This document shows, piece after piece, positions 23,761 to 34,335 of a DNA stretch of 64,000 bases (its first letter is position 1; each line of letters begins with the position of its first letter). Under the pieces are notes generated by a model that worked only from the letters and a program-made list of their open reading frames with translations, did no database searches and had not been told where the DNA came from. This DNA is from Nymphaea colorata. Its lineage: Eukaryota > Streptophyta > Magnoliopsida > Nymphaeales > Nymphaeaceae. The stretch covers positions 3,356,704-3,420,703 of the forward strand of contig NC_045139.1 of the NCBI RefSeq assembly GCF_008831285.2, read 5' to 3'. The translations under genes were made by a program, and so were the position numbers.

Positions 23761-24448
23761 TGTTGGGTCGGGTCCAGCCTCAAAAGAGGACCCGACCCGG
23801 CCCGTCACTTAAGTGACGGGCGGGTGAAGGAGAAGGCACCCGATGGTGCCCCTCCCTCTCACGACGCCTCACACATCTCTCTCTCTCGTTTTTCATTTGG
23901 GGAAAAAGAAGAGGGTTTCCTCTTGTGGCTGCTCACATCAAGAGGAGAGGAAGAAGAGAAAGGCAAGGAGGAGAAGAAGGAGAAATCGCAGCAAGGTGCG
24001 TGGGTCGATTGGCACGCCAAGAAGAAAGAGGAAAGACAAAGAAGAAAGAGAAAATGAAGGGAGTCTTCATTGGGTGATTTCTTTCTTGAATCTTTGGGGC
24101 TCTTTCTTTCATTCGTATAAGAGATTGTTATTGCTCTCTTGAGTTCACTGTTTTTCTTAAAACAGTAGGGATATTGTTGCTCGTGTATTTGGCTCCTTTT
24201 CTTGATATATAGAAAGTCTCTCTTGCCCGTGGTTTTTTACCCCATTATTGGGGGTTTTTCCACGTAAATTGGTGTCTCCTTTTTCTTGCATCTCTAGCAT
24301 ATATTTTGATATATATTGCTGCAACATTGGTGTTGGAATCTCGATCTTATGCACGCTGCCCTGTAATTCCGTTTTTCAGCAGTTTTGTGGTGGTTTGCCC
24401 TATTTTATTGTTGTTGAAGCATTCTTGTTGGGGGACACGACTATAACA
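23761..24448 (+). repeat. 5' LTR of Copia-2
   Basis: 688 bp, TGTTGGGTCGGGTCC to ACTATAACA. Starts with two inverted repeats: an 11-bp stem (23765-23775 with 23788-23798) and a perfect 20-bp palindrome (23801-23820). Short open frames inside the LTR are not genes. Confidence 0.96.
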
Positions 24449-24451
24449 AAG

Positions 24452-24469
24452 TGGTATCAGAGCCAGGTT
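24452..24469 (+). other. Primer binding site of Copia-2
   Basis: TGGTATCAGAGCCAGGTT, three bases after the LTR, complements 18 bases of the 3' end of plant initiator tRNA-Met (acceptor plus T-arm), longer than the usual 12. Confidence 0.93.
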
Positions 24470-24540
24470 AGCACCAGGTTAGCACCAGGTTAGCACCAGG
24501 TTAGCACCAGGTTAGCACCAAGTTAGCGCCAGGTTAGCGC
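24464..24540 (+). repeat. Seven-copy 11-bp minisatellite overlapping the primer site
   Basis: Unit CAGGTTAGCAC in tandem (five exact, then CAAGTTAGCGC and CAGGTTAGCGC). It begins within the 3' part of the primer binding site and runs toward the Gag start at 24571. Confidence 0.95.
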
Positions 24541-24570
24541 CAGCGTGGTTGTGAGCATTCTTATTAAAGG

Positions 24571-27500
24571 ATGGAGTCGACCCCTACTAGAATGGTCTCT
24601 TTAAATGGAAACAATTGGACTATATGGAAAGCGAAAATGGAAGATTTGCTGTATTGTAAAGACCTGTATGCACCAATTGAGAACCAAAAGCCAGCGAATA
24701 TGACAGATGAAAAATGGAAGTTATTGGACAGGAAAACCATTGGCACCATCAGACAATGGTTAGATGACTGTGTTTTTCATTTGGTATCCGCAGAGACGAG
24801 CGCTAAGTCGTTATGGCAGAAGTTGCATGATCTTTACGAGAGGAAAAGAGCTGGGAACAAGGCTTTCTTGATTAGGCAATTGGTAAATCTGAAACTTAGA
24901 GAGGGAAAACCAGTGTCAGAGCATTTGAATGAAGTACAAAGCATAATCAATCAGTTGTCAGCCATGAAAATGATATTAGATGATGAGTTACAGGCACTCT
25001 TGTTGCTCAGTTCTCTTCCCGACAGTTGGGAGACTTTAGTTGTTTCTTTGAGCAACTCCGCTCCAGATGGTGTGCTTACGATGAAGCATGTAACCAGCAG
25101 CATTCTAAATGAAGAAACAAGGAGAAAGTCTCTTGGTACTGGTAGCTCGCAAGTGCTAGTGATGGGAGACAGGGGCAGACAGAAGAACCGTAACAAATGG
25201 CAAGACAGATCAAAATCCAGGTCCAAATCAAGACCAAAGATGACAGGTAAATGCTTTCACTGTGGTATTCCAGGGCACAAGAAGATTGATTGCAGAAAAT
25301 GGAAAGAAGAAAAAGAGCAGAAAAAGAAGATTCAAGAGAATGTGAAGCCAAAAGAGTACACTGCAGTTGCTTCAGATGATGAGGTAGTGTTATTTTTATC
25401 TGAAGAAAATGATTGTCTTACAGTTCAGAATGGTGATTCTACATGGATTTTAGATACAGGGGCATCATATCATGCCACACCATGTAGAGAGTTATTCTTA
25501 TCCTACAGAGCAGGTGATTTTGGAGTAGTTCACATGGGCAACAGTGACACTTCGAAGATTGTTGGGATAGGAGATGTTTGCATTCAGACGAGCACAGGAT
25601 GCAAGTTGACTTTGAGAGATGTGAGACATGTTCCAGACTTGAGAATGAATTTAATTTCTGCAGGAAGACTAAGTGAAGATGGATATTGTACTTCGTTTAG
25701 TCAGACAGGTTGGAAACTTACCAAGGGGGCACTAGTGTTGGCTAGAGGTGACAGATTTGGCTCTTTGTATGGGATGAAGTCTCGAATCAGTAGTGTGGAT
25801 GTCAATGCAGTTACTGGTGGTACTTCGTCAGATTTGTGGCATAAGAGGTTAGGTCACATGAGTCAAAGAGGAATCGACTTGCTCACCAAGAAGAATTTGT
25901 TACCAAAGGCAGATGGTGCACAGATATCTCCATGTGATCATTGTTTGGTTGGTAAGTTGCATCGAGTTTCTTTTCAGAAAAAGCGCTCTTCAAAAACTAA
26001 ACATGTTTTAGATTTAGTTTATTCAGATGTATGTGGACCTATAAATGTGACATCTAAAGGTGGAGCATCCTATTTTGTTACATTTATTGATGATGCATCT
26101 AGGAAGGTGTGGGCCTTTACAATGAAAAGCAAAAGTGAAGTAAGTAGCATCTTCATGACTTTTCATGCAGCGGTTGAGCGCGAGACTGGTAAGAAGATGA
26201 AGAGACTGCGTACAGACAATGGTGGTGAGTATATAGCATCTTCTTTACGAGATTATTGTTTAAAGCATGATATTAGACATGAAAAGACAGTTCCTTATAC
26301 TCCACAGCATAATGGAGTTGCAGAAAGGATGAATAGAACAATAATCGAGAGAGTTAGAAGTTTGTTATCTAGCTCTAAGTTGTCTAAGTATTTTTGGGCA
26401 GAGGCAATGCGTACTGCAGTTTATTTAATAAACAGGTCTCCTTCAGTGCCTCTAGATGGAGACATTCCACAGAGAGTTTGGTCAGATGAAGAGGTTAAGT
26501 ATGATCACCTCAGAGTTTTTGGTTGCAAAGCTTTTATGCATGTACCTAAAGAACATAGGACCAAACTAGATGATAAAGCTATTCCTCTGATATTTCTTGG
26601 TTATGCAGATGATGAATTTGGTTACAGGTTATGGGATCCAAAGAATGACAAAATCTACAGGAGTCGTGATGTTGTCTTCAGAGAGGATCAGACTATTGAA
26701 GATGTCATGGGAGACACGAAGTCAGGTGTGAATGCTAGTGGTGTTCATGAGCCAACCTATGCAGAACCTGAAGAACTTTCATCTGAGCATGGTGAGACTG
26801 ATGAAGATGTAGAGGAAGAAGAAAGAGAGACAGATGAGCAGTATACAGATGGCAGCCCTATAGAGACTCAAACTGATTATGAGCATGAGTTGGAGGGGGA
26901 GCTTCCTTCGCATTCAGAGCCAATTGAGGAGCAATTGGGTAGAGGTAAAAGAACACGTATACCATCTACTAGATATTCTACTGATGAATATATTATGTTT
27001 ACAGATAGTGGAGAGCCAGAATGCTATGCAGAGGTGCTAGATGATGTGCATAAAGATGAATGGATTAAAGCTATGAAGGATGAGATGAATTCTTTATACA
27101 AGAATCACACTTTTGATTTGGTAGAGCTACCAAAAGGTAAGAAAGTGTTGCAGAACAAGTGGGTCTACAAGCTTAAAAATGAAGGTCAAGGCAAGTTGAG
27201 ATACAAAGCTCGGTTAGTGGTGAAAGGTTTCAAGCAGGAAAGAGGTATTGATTTTGATGAAATTTTTTCTCCTGTTGTTAAAATGTCATCTATCAGGGTA
27301 ATACTTGGTTTGGTGGCTTGTCTAGACTTGGAGTTGGAGCAGTTAGATGTAAAAACTGCTTTTCTTCATGGAGATCTAGAGGAAGAAATCTACATGACAC
27401 AACCAGAAGGTTTTGTGGTTGCCAGGAAGAAACACATGGTTTGTAAGTTGAAGAAAAGCTTGTATGGACTTAAACAAGCACCTAGACAGTGGTACAAGAA

Positions 27501-28581
27501 ATTTGATGCATTTATGATAAATCAAAAGTATCGCAGGTCAGCTGTAGATCATTGTGTCTACATCAGAGAGTTCTCATCAGGTAGCTTCATTATCTTATTG
27601 TTATATGTAGATGACATGCTTATTGTTGGACAGGATTGTCAATTGATTAGCCAATTGAAGATCGATATGGGCAAGTTCTTTGATATGAAAGACTTGGGGC
27701 CATCACAACAATTGTTAGGCATGAGGATTGCTCGTGATAGGAAGACCAAGAGGTTGTGGTTATCACAAGAGAAATACATTGAGAAGGTGCTTAACAAGTT
27801 CAACATGAAAGATGCCAAAACTGTAAGTACACCTTTAGCAGCACATTTTAAATTGGGAAATGAACAATGTCCTTTTTCAGTAGATGAGAAAGAAAGAATG
27901 GAGAATGTTCCATATGCCTCCGCAGTAGGGAGTCTCATGTATGCTATGGTTTGCACACGCCCAGACTTGGCTTATGCAGTTGGTGTAGTTAGCAGGTTCT
28001 TGTCAAATCCAGGCAAGGAGCATTGGGCAGCAGTGAAGTGGATCCTAAGGTATCTGAAAAGTACTTGTACTTACTGTTTATGTTTTGGTGAATCTAATCC
28101 AGAGATACAAGGATTTGTTGATGCAGACATGGCAGGTGACTTGAACTCTAGGAAGTCTCTTTCTGGTTATGTTTTTACTTTTGCAGGGGGAGCTGTATCA
28201 TGGCAGTCCAGGTTGCAAAAGTGTGTTGCTCTTTCCACTACAGAGGCAGAATATATTGCAGCAACTGAAGCTTGTAAAGAGTTGTTGTGGATGAAGAGTT
28301 TTCTTCATGACATAGGCCTTAGTCAGAAGACCTATGTGTTGCATTGTGATAGTCAAAGCGCTATACATTTGGCGAAGAATTCAGCGTTCCACTCAAGGAC
28401 CAAGCACATTGATGTTAGATATCATTGGATTCGTGATGTGCTTGAGCAGAAATTGATTCAGTTAGAGAAGATACAGACAGAAAAGAATCCTGCAGATATG
28501 ATGACGAAGTCTCTACCTAGAGAGAAGCATGACATGTGTAGAGACTTAGTTGGGATGACTGCCTTTAAGGCAGTGTATTAA
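24571..28581 (+). CDS. Copia-2 Gag-Pol polyprotein, 1336 aa, intact
   Basis: All retrotransposon activities in one frame. Gag spans about 1-215 (starts MESTPTRMVSL; LWQKLHDLYERKRAGNKAFL). The zinc knuckle is CFHCGIPGHKKIDC (about 227-240). Protease ILDTGASYH lies near 292. Pre-integrase reads HKRLGHMSQ. Integrase carries YSDVCGP, RTDNGGEY and HNGVAERMNR (D,D,E). Reverse transcriptase has KARLVVKGFKQERGIDFDE and YVDDMLIVG (about 1012). RNase H has DADMAGD, STTEAEYIA, HCDSQSAIHLAKN and RTKHIDVRYHWIR, and the protein ends near MTKSLPREKHDM. Start ATG is the first after the primer site and minisatellite. No stop or frameshift, and catalytic residues are present. Confidence 0.97.
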   Translation: MESTPTRMVSLNGNNWTIWKAKMEDLLYCKDLYAPIENQKPANMTDEKWKLLDRKTIGTIRQWLDDCVFHLVSAETSAKSLWQKLHDLYERKRAGNKAFLIRQLVNLKLREGKPVSEHLNEVQSIINQLSAMKMILDDELQALLLLSSLPDSWETLVVSLSNSAPDGVLTMKHVTSSILNEETRRKSLGTGSSQVLVMGDRGRQKNRNKWQDRSKSRSKSRPKMTGKCFHCGIPGHKKIDCRKWKEEKEQKKKIQENVKPKEYTAVASDDEVVLFLSEENDCLTVQNGDSTWILDTGASYHATPCRELFLSYRAGDFGVVHMGNSDTSKIVGIGDVCIQTSTGCKLTLRDVRHVPDLRMNLISAGRLSEDGYCTSFSQTGWKLTKGALVLARGDRFGSLYGMKSRISSVDVNAVTGGTSSDLWHKRLGHMSQRGIDLLTKKNLLPKADGAQISPCDHCLVGKLHRVSFQKKRSSKTKHVLDLVYSDVCGPINVTSKGGASYFVTFIDDASRKVWAFTMKSKSEVSSIFMTFHAAVERETGKKMKRLRTDNGGEYIASSLRDYCLKHDIRHEKTVPYTPQHNGVAERMNRTIIERVRSLLSSSKLSKYFWAEAMRTAVYLINRSPSVPLDGDIPQRVWSDEEVKYDHLRVFGCKAFMHVPKEHRTKLDDKAIPLIFLGYADDEFGYRLWDPKNDKIYRSRDVVFREDQTIEDVMGDTKSGVNASGVHEPTYAEPEELSSEHGETDEDVEEEERETDEQYTDGSPIETQTDYEHELEGELPSHSEPIEEQLGRGKRTRIPSTRYSTDEYIMFTDSGEPECYAEVLDDVHKDEWIKAMKDEMNSLYKNHTFDLVELPKGKKVLQNKWVYKLKNEGQGKLRYKARLVVKGFKQERGIDFDEIFSPVVKMSSIRVILGLVACLDLELEQLDVKTAFLHGDLEEEIYMTQPEGFVVARKKHMVCKLKKSLYGLKQAPRQWYKKFDAFMINQKYRRSAVDHCVYIREFSSGSFIILLLYVDDMLIVGQDCQLISQLKIDMGKFFDMKDLGPSQQLLGMRIARDRKTKRLWLSQEKYIEKVLNKFNMKDAKTVSTPLAAHFKLGNEQCPFSVDEKERMENVPYASAVGSLMYAMVCTRPDLAYAVGVVSRFLSNPGKEHWAAVKWILRYLKSTCTYCLCFGESNPEIQGFVDADMAGDLNSRKSLSGYVFTFAGGAVSWQSRLQKCVALSTTEAEYIAATEACKELLWMKSFLHDIGLSQKTYVLHCDSQSAIHLAKNSAFHSRTKHIDVRYHWIRDVLEQKLIQLEKIQTEKNPADMMTKSLPREKHDMCRDLVGMTAFKAVY

Positions 28582-28621
28582 TTTTTGTTCATTTTGCAGG
28601 TATGATCCCTCTCTTGAGGCT

Positions 28622-28633
28622 GGAGGGGGAGTT
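28622..28633 (+). other. Polypurine tract of Copia-2
   Basis: GGAGGGGGAGTT directly precedes the 3' LTR TG and is the plus-strand primer site of copia elements. Confidence 0.85.
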
Positions 28634-29321
28634 TGTTGGGTCGGGTCCAGCCTCAAAAGAGGACCCGACCCGGCCCGTCACTTAAGTGACGGGCGGGTGA
28701 AGGAGAAGGCACCCGATGGTGCCCCTCCCTCTCACGACGCCTCACACATCTCTCTCTCTCGTTTTTCATTTGGGGAAAAAGAAGAGGGTTTCCTCTTGTG
28801 GCTGCTCACATCAAGAGGAGAGGAAGAAGAGAAAGGCAAGGAGGAGAAGAAGGAGAAATCGCAGCAAGGTGCGTGGGTCGATTGGCACGCCAAGAAGAAA
28901 GAGGAAAGACAAAGAAGAAAGAGAAAATGAAGGGAGTCTTCATTGGGTGATTTCTTTCTTGAATCTTTGGGGCTCTTTCTTTCATTCGTATAAGAGATTG
29001 TTATTGCTCTCTTGAGTTCACTGTTTTTCTTAAAACAGTAGGGATATTGTTGCTCGTGTATTTGGCTCCTTTTCTTGATATATAGAAAGTCTCTCTTGCC
29101 CGTGGTTTTTTACCCCATTATTGGGGGTTTTTCCACGTAAATTGGTGTCTCCTTTTTCTTGCATCTCTAGCATATATTTTGATATATATTGCTGCAACAT
29201 TGGTGTTGGAATCTCGATCTTATGCACGCTGCCCTGTAATTCCGTTTTTCAGCAGTTTTGTGGTGGTTTGCCCTATTTTATTGTTGTTGAAGCATTCTTG
29301 TTGGGGGACACGACTATAACA
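28634..29321 (+). repeat. 3' LTR of Copia-2
   Basis: 688 bp, by eye identical to 23761-24448, including the palindrome (28674-28693). Followed by target duplication CCCTA. Confidence 0.96.
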
Positions 29322-29326
29322 CCCTA

Positions 29327-30050
29327 AACACTAAATAATTAAGATGAATGTTGATTATTTCCTAGAACAGTCAGATCAGACCGTATTAGTTAATTAGAAA
29401 AATTTACTGTTGCATTTTTTTTTAATTTATGTTCCCTTTCTTCAACATCGATAAATCCATCTTTAAAATTTCAGACCTGTTAGCTTTAGTTAGAAAAGCA
29501 ATTCTTGATTACAGAATGATTTTGAATTTTAAAAGCGGTACAGATGTTTCTGAAAACTAGGCCATGTGAAAAGATACGATTCTATTCCACAAGACCAACT
29601 GCATGAATGTGGTCACCGCATCAACACTGTTAAAACCAGATATTCAGCCTGAATCTGCCCTCTACCGTTTCCCATGTGATGATGGATCTGAACCCAGGGG
29701 GCATTTTTTTTTTTTTTTGCTTTCTGATTTTTTACATAATAATTGTATTTGTTTAATTTTGATCCACTTAAAAAAAAATATTGGTCCCAATTTGGTTTAG
29801 CTGATTTTCTGATTCCTTTTGCTACACTGATTCGATATACAAGCCAATGTTAACAATACTGTGTCCATACTGAAAAACCTAGAAATCAGTAATGAAAACC
29901 ATCATGTTTCTTCAATATACTAACCGGACCTTATGAGAAGTTAAGAGATGATATGTTCCAACCTGTTCCAACCTTTCGGGTTTATAAGTTCCTATCTACC
30001 CGATGAAAACAGGAATACCTTATTGAATGTGGTTGTTTTTTGGTGTGCAG
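29327..30050. other. Flank between Copia-2 and orphan TNL exon
   Basis: AT-rich, no coding signal; ends in a good acceptor (TTTTTTGGTGTGCAG) for the exon at 30051. It is probably residual TNL intron sequence. Confidence 0.45.
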
Positions 30051-30495
30051 GAGGCAGCATTCCATGTTCTGGAGGCATTCAGCATTTGCAAGGAATTTCA
30101 GGAAAACGTCGTCAACACAGTATCTCTTCCCTTTCCAAGAGGGGGGCGCATGGGCAGGGAGCCCCTGTATGTTGAAAAAATCATTGCCAGTGGAGACCAG
30201 CCTGAGTTCGTCCCTTCTCGTCTCCTTGAGATCAAAGTCTCAAAAGATAGTGTGCTATATGTTGATGCTGTTGATGTAGGCCCCTACAAAAATTCATACA
30301 CAGCAAGTTTTAAGAAGGAAGATGAGATCAATGAGCACCTAAGGGTGAAGGCGGCGAGTACCGATGAATCCAATGGGGTAGAAATGCTGTACGTATCAAG
30401 CTCACTACCTTTTCTCGCTGTGACGAGTGGATGCATGGTTTCGTCAATCTCTCACGCCAGAACCAGACGATGACCTTGCCACTTCAATGATGTGA
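30051..30495 (+). pseudogene. Orphan TNL terminal exon (post-LRR domain)
   Basis: Opens EAAFHVLEAFSICKEF after a splice acceptor and continues SLPFPRGGRMGREPLYVEKI, matching the last exons of TNL1 (20178) and TNL2 (62364). The block KKEDEINEHLRVKA aligns with TNL2's GKGDEINRRLRVEA. No LRR, NB or TIR exon accompanies it. Near 30400-30435 about two bases are missing relative to TNL1, so one frame ends at 30473. The ancestral frame resumes at WFRQSLTPEPDDD (TGG 30436) and ends at TGA 30493-30495. Remnant of a deleted or rearranged TNL. Confidence 0.85.
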
Positions 30496-33339
30496 ATGGA
30501 TTAATCTCGCCCTCTCATGCATGCCTGGTCGTCTGTAAGAAAGTAGTCCTTCAATCAACCTTCTGCTTGGAACACATGAGCAAATCTATGTTACACTATT
30601 TGAACAATGGGATCATGTTATTATCTCCCTTTGACAGACGGTGCCTTGATGATGGTGCACTGACAAAAAGAGAAGAGTGGACCTAATTGTATTTCACATT
30701 GCTATGATAAAACAATTGATGTCAGGAGTAATATACTTACTATATGTGATATCTGAGCACCACTCTTGCAGTTCAGAAGATCAATTTTATCGTTCTTCGC
30801 GATTTATAAAATGGGTTGAGAATAAGTGAGGTCCAGGATTTCATCGTTACTGAATAAATTTGAAGCACAATTTTAACTAGTGAGGCAGTAGGATTAACAA
30901 GTTGAGATATGATTGGGAGGTGAATATCCAGAGAATAATTCTATTGGCATAACTTAGTATGTTCTAGCTACCGATATTGGTTTACCTATAAAATAAGAAG
31001 GAATATCATTTTATGCTTTCAAAGCTGCAAATCAAGTTTGTCTACTATCATGTGAAGGAGTAGAGATCACGTCATGACTAGCTTCCGTTTCTTAAGATCC
31101 TCATCTGGTTGTTGGTGTGTTTTCATTAGAACATTAGCAACTTTGGTATGGCTTGATGCGTGTTCCTAAGCAGCTGGGTGACTTGAACTAGCGGTGCCTG
31201 AATTGCATCTGAGCGCATCATTTTAGCATTTGAAGCATATTGCTAGTTCGAATTTTCTTTGGTGGGTGAGTTCTAAGATCTTTTTAAGTGTTGGATGACA
31301 TGGCAGCAGAAAAGTGGTGATCTTCACAATGAAAGACATTTATTTAAAACAAATTTCGGAGAAGAGAGGGCATGGAAAAGGCCGAAGCCCTTTCTCCTTT
31401 CCCCTTGTTCCTGAAGCTTTGAACTAACCTGGGTGGGATGCAATACGCTCGTCAACTAGAGTCTTCCCTGCCCAAGTACAGTCTCAACTGATGTCTTCTG
31501 CCTGAATTAGAGGAGAACCACACAGTTACATAAGTAGTCGTGTCAGCAGATGGCTCACACAAAAGGGTGACGAAAACAGAACCACAAAATTTTTACGGGA
31601 GAAAAGAGAGAACAGAACATGCGCCTCTGCTGCGATCTTCCCTGTATTCCCTGTGAACCTAACCTGTTAACCCGCCGGCTGCTTGCATCGCCCTTTTAGG
31701 TGTCTGAAGTAAAAGCCATGATTAGGAGACATCCGTGCGATCTTCTCATGAAGTTTTAGCTCAATACAAAACATTGACCCTTTTTACTTTAAGGCCGTGT
31801 TTGAATACATGGTATCAAAATGCCAGACATTTAGACATTTAGTACCAGAGCAAACCTGCAAGCCAGTCAAGTAGGACCAACTGATCCCTACTCTGCCATC
31901 TCCATGACAGGAAGTGTTCCTGTTATGCTCTTCACACAGCTTGCTTCAGGTTCAGCATGAAGGGAAGGATGTTTCGCTGTTTTCAGGTGGAACTTATTCC
32001 ACCTACCACAGGGCTCCGGTAGCTCTCTCATCGTATATTCCATAATTTACCCTTTACTGGTTAACAGTTAACATGATTATGAGAGTGTAGTTTGGACATG
32101 GACAAGATCCATGAACATCCAATAAAGTTTAAGTGCACCACGAGGAGTATGGTGTGAAGGCGTCAGTGGTTTGGATTTTTTTTCCAACTAGTGACCCGAA
32201 TCTCTATCTTTAGCTATCACTAGGGTTGTCCACCTGGAGATATAATCTAACGTCTGACTCATATGCAGATTTGACTTGTTGTATTTCATAAGAAAATCCA
32301 GATATGATTCGAAAAACTGGATGCAGATCTGTTATCGTATTTCATACCCAATTTCGGTGGACACCTGAATCAGATTACATGGAAAATTTGGAAAATGTTT
32401 AGTATTTGTATACCTAAATCTGAATCCGAACTCTGATACTAATAAACAATACCAGATTACTCAATTATGCAGATGTTACATCCCATCCAAATCTAATCAG
32501 TTAGCTTCCAATGATTCTATTTCTTTCTATTAGAAATTTTCTATTTTTATTATAAAAAATAAAAGACATTTGAATGCCGCAAAATCAGCCACGGTTCATT
32601 GCCATGCAGACAGGCGAGTGGCCCCCACCATTTGAGAGATAAAAGGACTAAGTTTTTCAATAGGGACCATTTGATGGATTAAAACATTGAATTGAAAAAA
32701 AAATTCTAAAAATAAGTTTCCTGAAATAAATGAATGGAAAAAATCTTTTAATTCTCATTTTGATGTGTGTGTGATGACTTAAAAATAAATTTCCAAGAAA
32801 ATTATTTTTTAGTTGGATAATAAAAATCATATTTCCATATTTACAGTTTTATATGCATTGTGATGTCTAGTGCAAATTCCCCACTCATTGTAAATTATCA
32901 CATATCTTAAAAGTATCTTCTGATTGTGTGTCTCTATGTATATTATTATTTAAAATGGACTGTCACATCCACAATATCCTAAAATATCATCAAATGTCAT
33001 CTTTTATGGATATAATTATCTTCCAAAATCTCACATTTTCCCAAAAATAATATAACAATAGAGGCAATACTTTCTCTTTGGCGTAATATAATTTTATTGA
33101 AAAATACATCCTAAAAAAGAAAGACATCTTCACTCCTAAGTGCAGTGAAAGAGATCGCATGGATATATAAAGGCTGGAGTAATAACTTTGACCAATCTAA
33201 GGAATATATATATAGAGAGAGATACCTCATACCGTTTTTTGTACTTTCTCTTCTTCTTCTTTTATATGAATGTTCATTCTGTGTCTTCAAAACTCATTCA
33301 TTATCAACTGTCTATCTTTCATCTTGTTTTTTCCCTTTA
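30496..33339. other. Gene-poor intergenic region
   Basis: No convincing gene. 31340-31770 is GC-richer and reads like untranslated or exon-remnant sequence on the minus strand, with no long frame. Its last part (31735-31790) resembles 63595-63650. AT-rich thereafter. Confidence 0.4.
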
Positions 33340-33562
33340 GGTTGCGTTTGATCCGATGTTGCATTAAAAGACATATTTTAAGAGATCTTCAGTTTAAACA
33401 AATTGAGGATCTTAATAGCATGAATTTAAAATTCATGCTACATGTTAAAAACCATGACTTTAAGATCGGATTTGTGTGGAGATGTCCAATCTTCATGGTT
33501 TTGAGATATTAGAGTTTTCATATCACCATGGATCTCAGATCTACGGTGAACCAAACACAACC
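33340..33562. mobile_element. 223-bp MITE, copy 1
   Basis: Ends GGTTGCGTTTGATC and the complement of GGTTGTGTTTGGTTC. Flanked by TTA (33337-33339, 33563-33565). The interior hairpin-like AGCATGAATTTAAAATTCATGCT also occurs in changed form in copy 2 at 34106. Noncoding. Confidence 0.75.
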
Positions 33563-34105
33563 TTATACTTTCAATTCTACACTTATGGTCTCAAGAATGC
33601 ACTCACTATGCTTTAGTCTTGTTTTTTTTTTTTTCATTGGTTTTGGGTTTGCACTTATTATGTTAAGAATGGAGTTGCATTGCTAGTGCACCTTTTCTTC
33701 TTTACAAGTTCCATTCCGTGAACCTATGTCTTTCCCTCTATGTGGGCGGCCTTAAATTTACAGGATGGTGTTTCCTTGGCAAACCAATAAAGTAAAATTA
33801 AAGCAGCCCAAGAGGTTCAATCTTGTGTACTGCCATATTGTTTCTTTTTCCTTTTGTATCCATTGATGAAGATGGAGATGTGTAGTCTTTACATACAATT
33901 GTCCTCAAAGTAGGGGCTGAAGCAGGTGTGGGCTACGTGTGGTCTAACCATGATTATATATGCCATTTTCAAAAGCATCTCCTTTGCCCTTCAACTCATT
34001 TACACTCCAAAAGTCGACCGATGCGCCGTAAAATAAAATTTCAATGGGTCTTTGACCCAAGTTGAATGAAGGAGAAACCTCAAATCCTCGGATCTCATAC
34101 ATTCA

Positions 34106-34332
34106 ATTTGCGTTTGATAGCCATAGTTCTTAGATCTGATGTTGCATAAAAAGGTGTGTTTTGGGAGATTTCAATTTAATCAAATAGTGAATCACAGTAG
34201 CATGGATTTAAGATCCATGCTACATGTTAAAAACCATGGATTTAAGGTATGACGGAAGGAGGTCCGATCTTAAATCTATGGATTTGAGATTCTAACCATG
34301 GACCTGAGATTCAATGTGGAACAAACACAACC
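34106..34332. mobile_element. 227-bp MITE, diverged copy 2
   Basis: Same family as 33340-33562: shared GATGTTGCAT, central palindrome near 34200-34220 (AGCATGGATTTAAGATCCATGCT), CATGTTAAAAACCATG, and end AACAAACACAACC. Flanked by TCA on both sides. Inserted about 540 bp from copy 1 in the same orientation. Confidence 0.68.
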
Positions 34333-34335
34333 TCA

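Larger units (their letters stand above)
23761..29321 (+). mobile_element. Copia-2: intact Ty1/copia element with identical LTRs (Tork/Tnt1-like)
   Basis: Two 688-bp LTRs that I read as identical, 5-bp target duplication CCCTA (23756-23760, 29322-29326), an 18-base match to initiator tRNA-Met after the 5' LTR, a single uninterrupted 1336-codon gag-pol frame, and a purine tract before the 3' LTR. Every part needed for autonomous copying is visible. The Gag and Pol wording (LNGNNWTIWKAKMEDLLYCK; DSQSAIHLAKN) is that of the Tnt1-type group. This is the youngest element in the window. Confidence 0.97.

Noticed and set aside
23710-24493. Frames inside the Copia-2 LTRs (also 28697-29327)
   Set aside because: They repeat identically in both LTRs and consist of low-complexity purine-rich codons; they are LTR sequence, not genes.
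31340-31770. GC-richer stretch as a possible minus-strand gene
   Set aside because: Stops in all frames and no recognisable protein.
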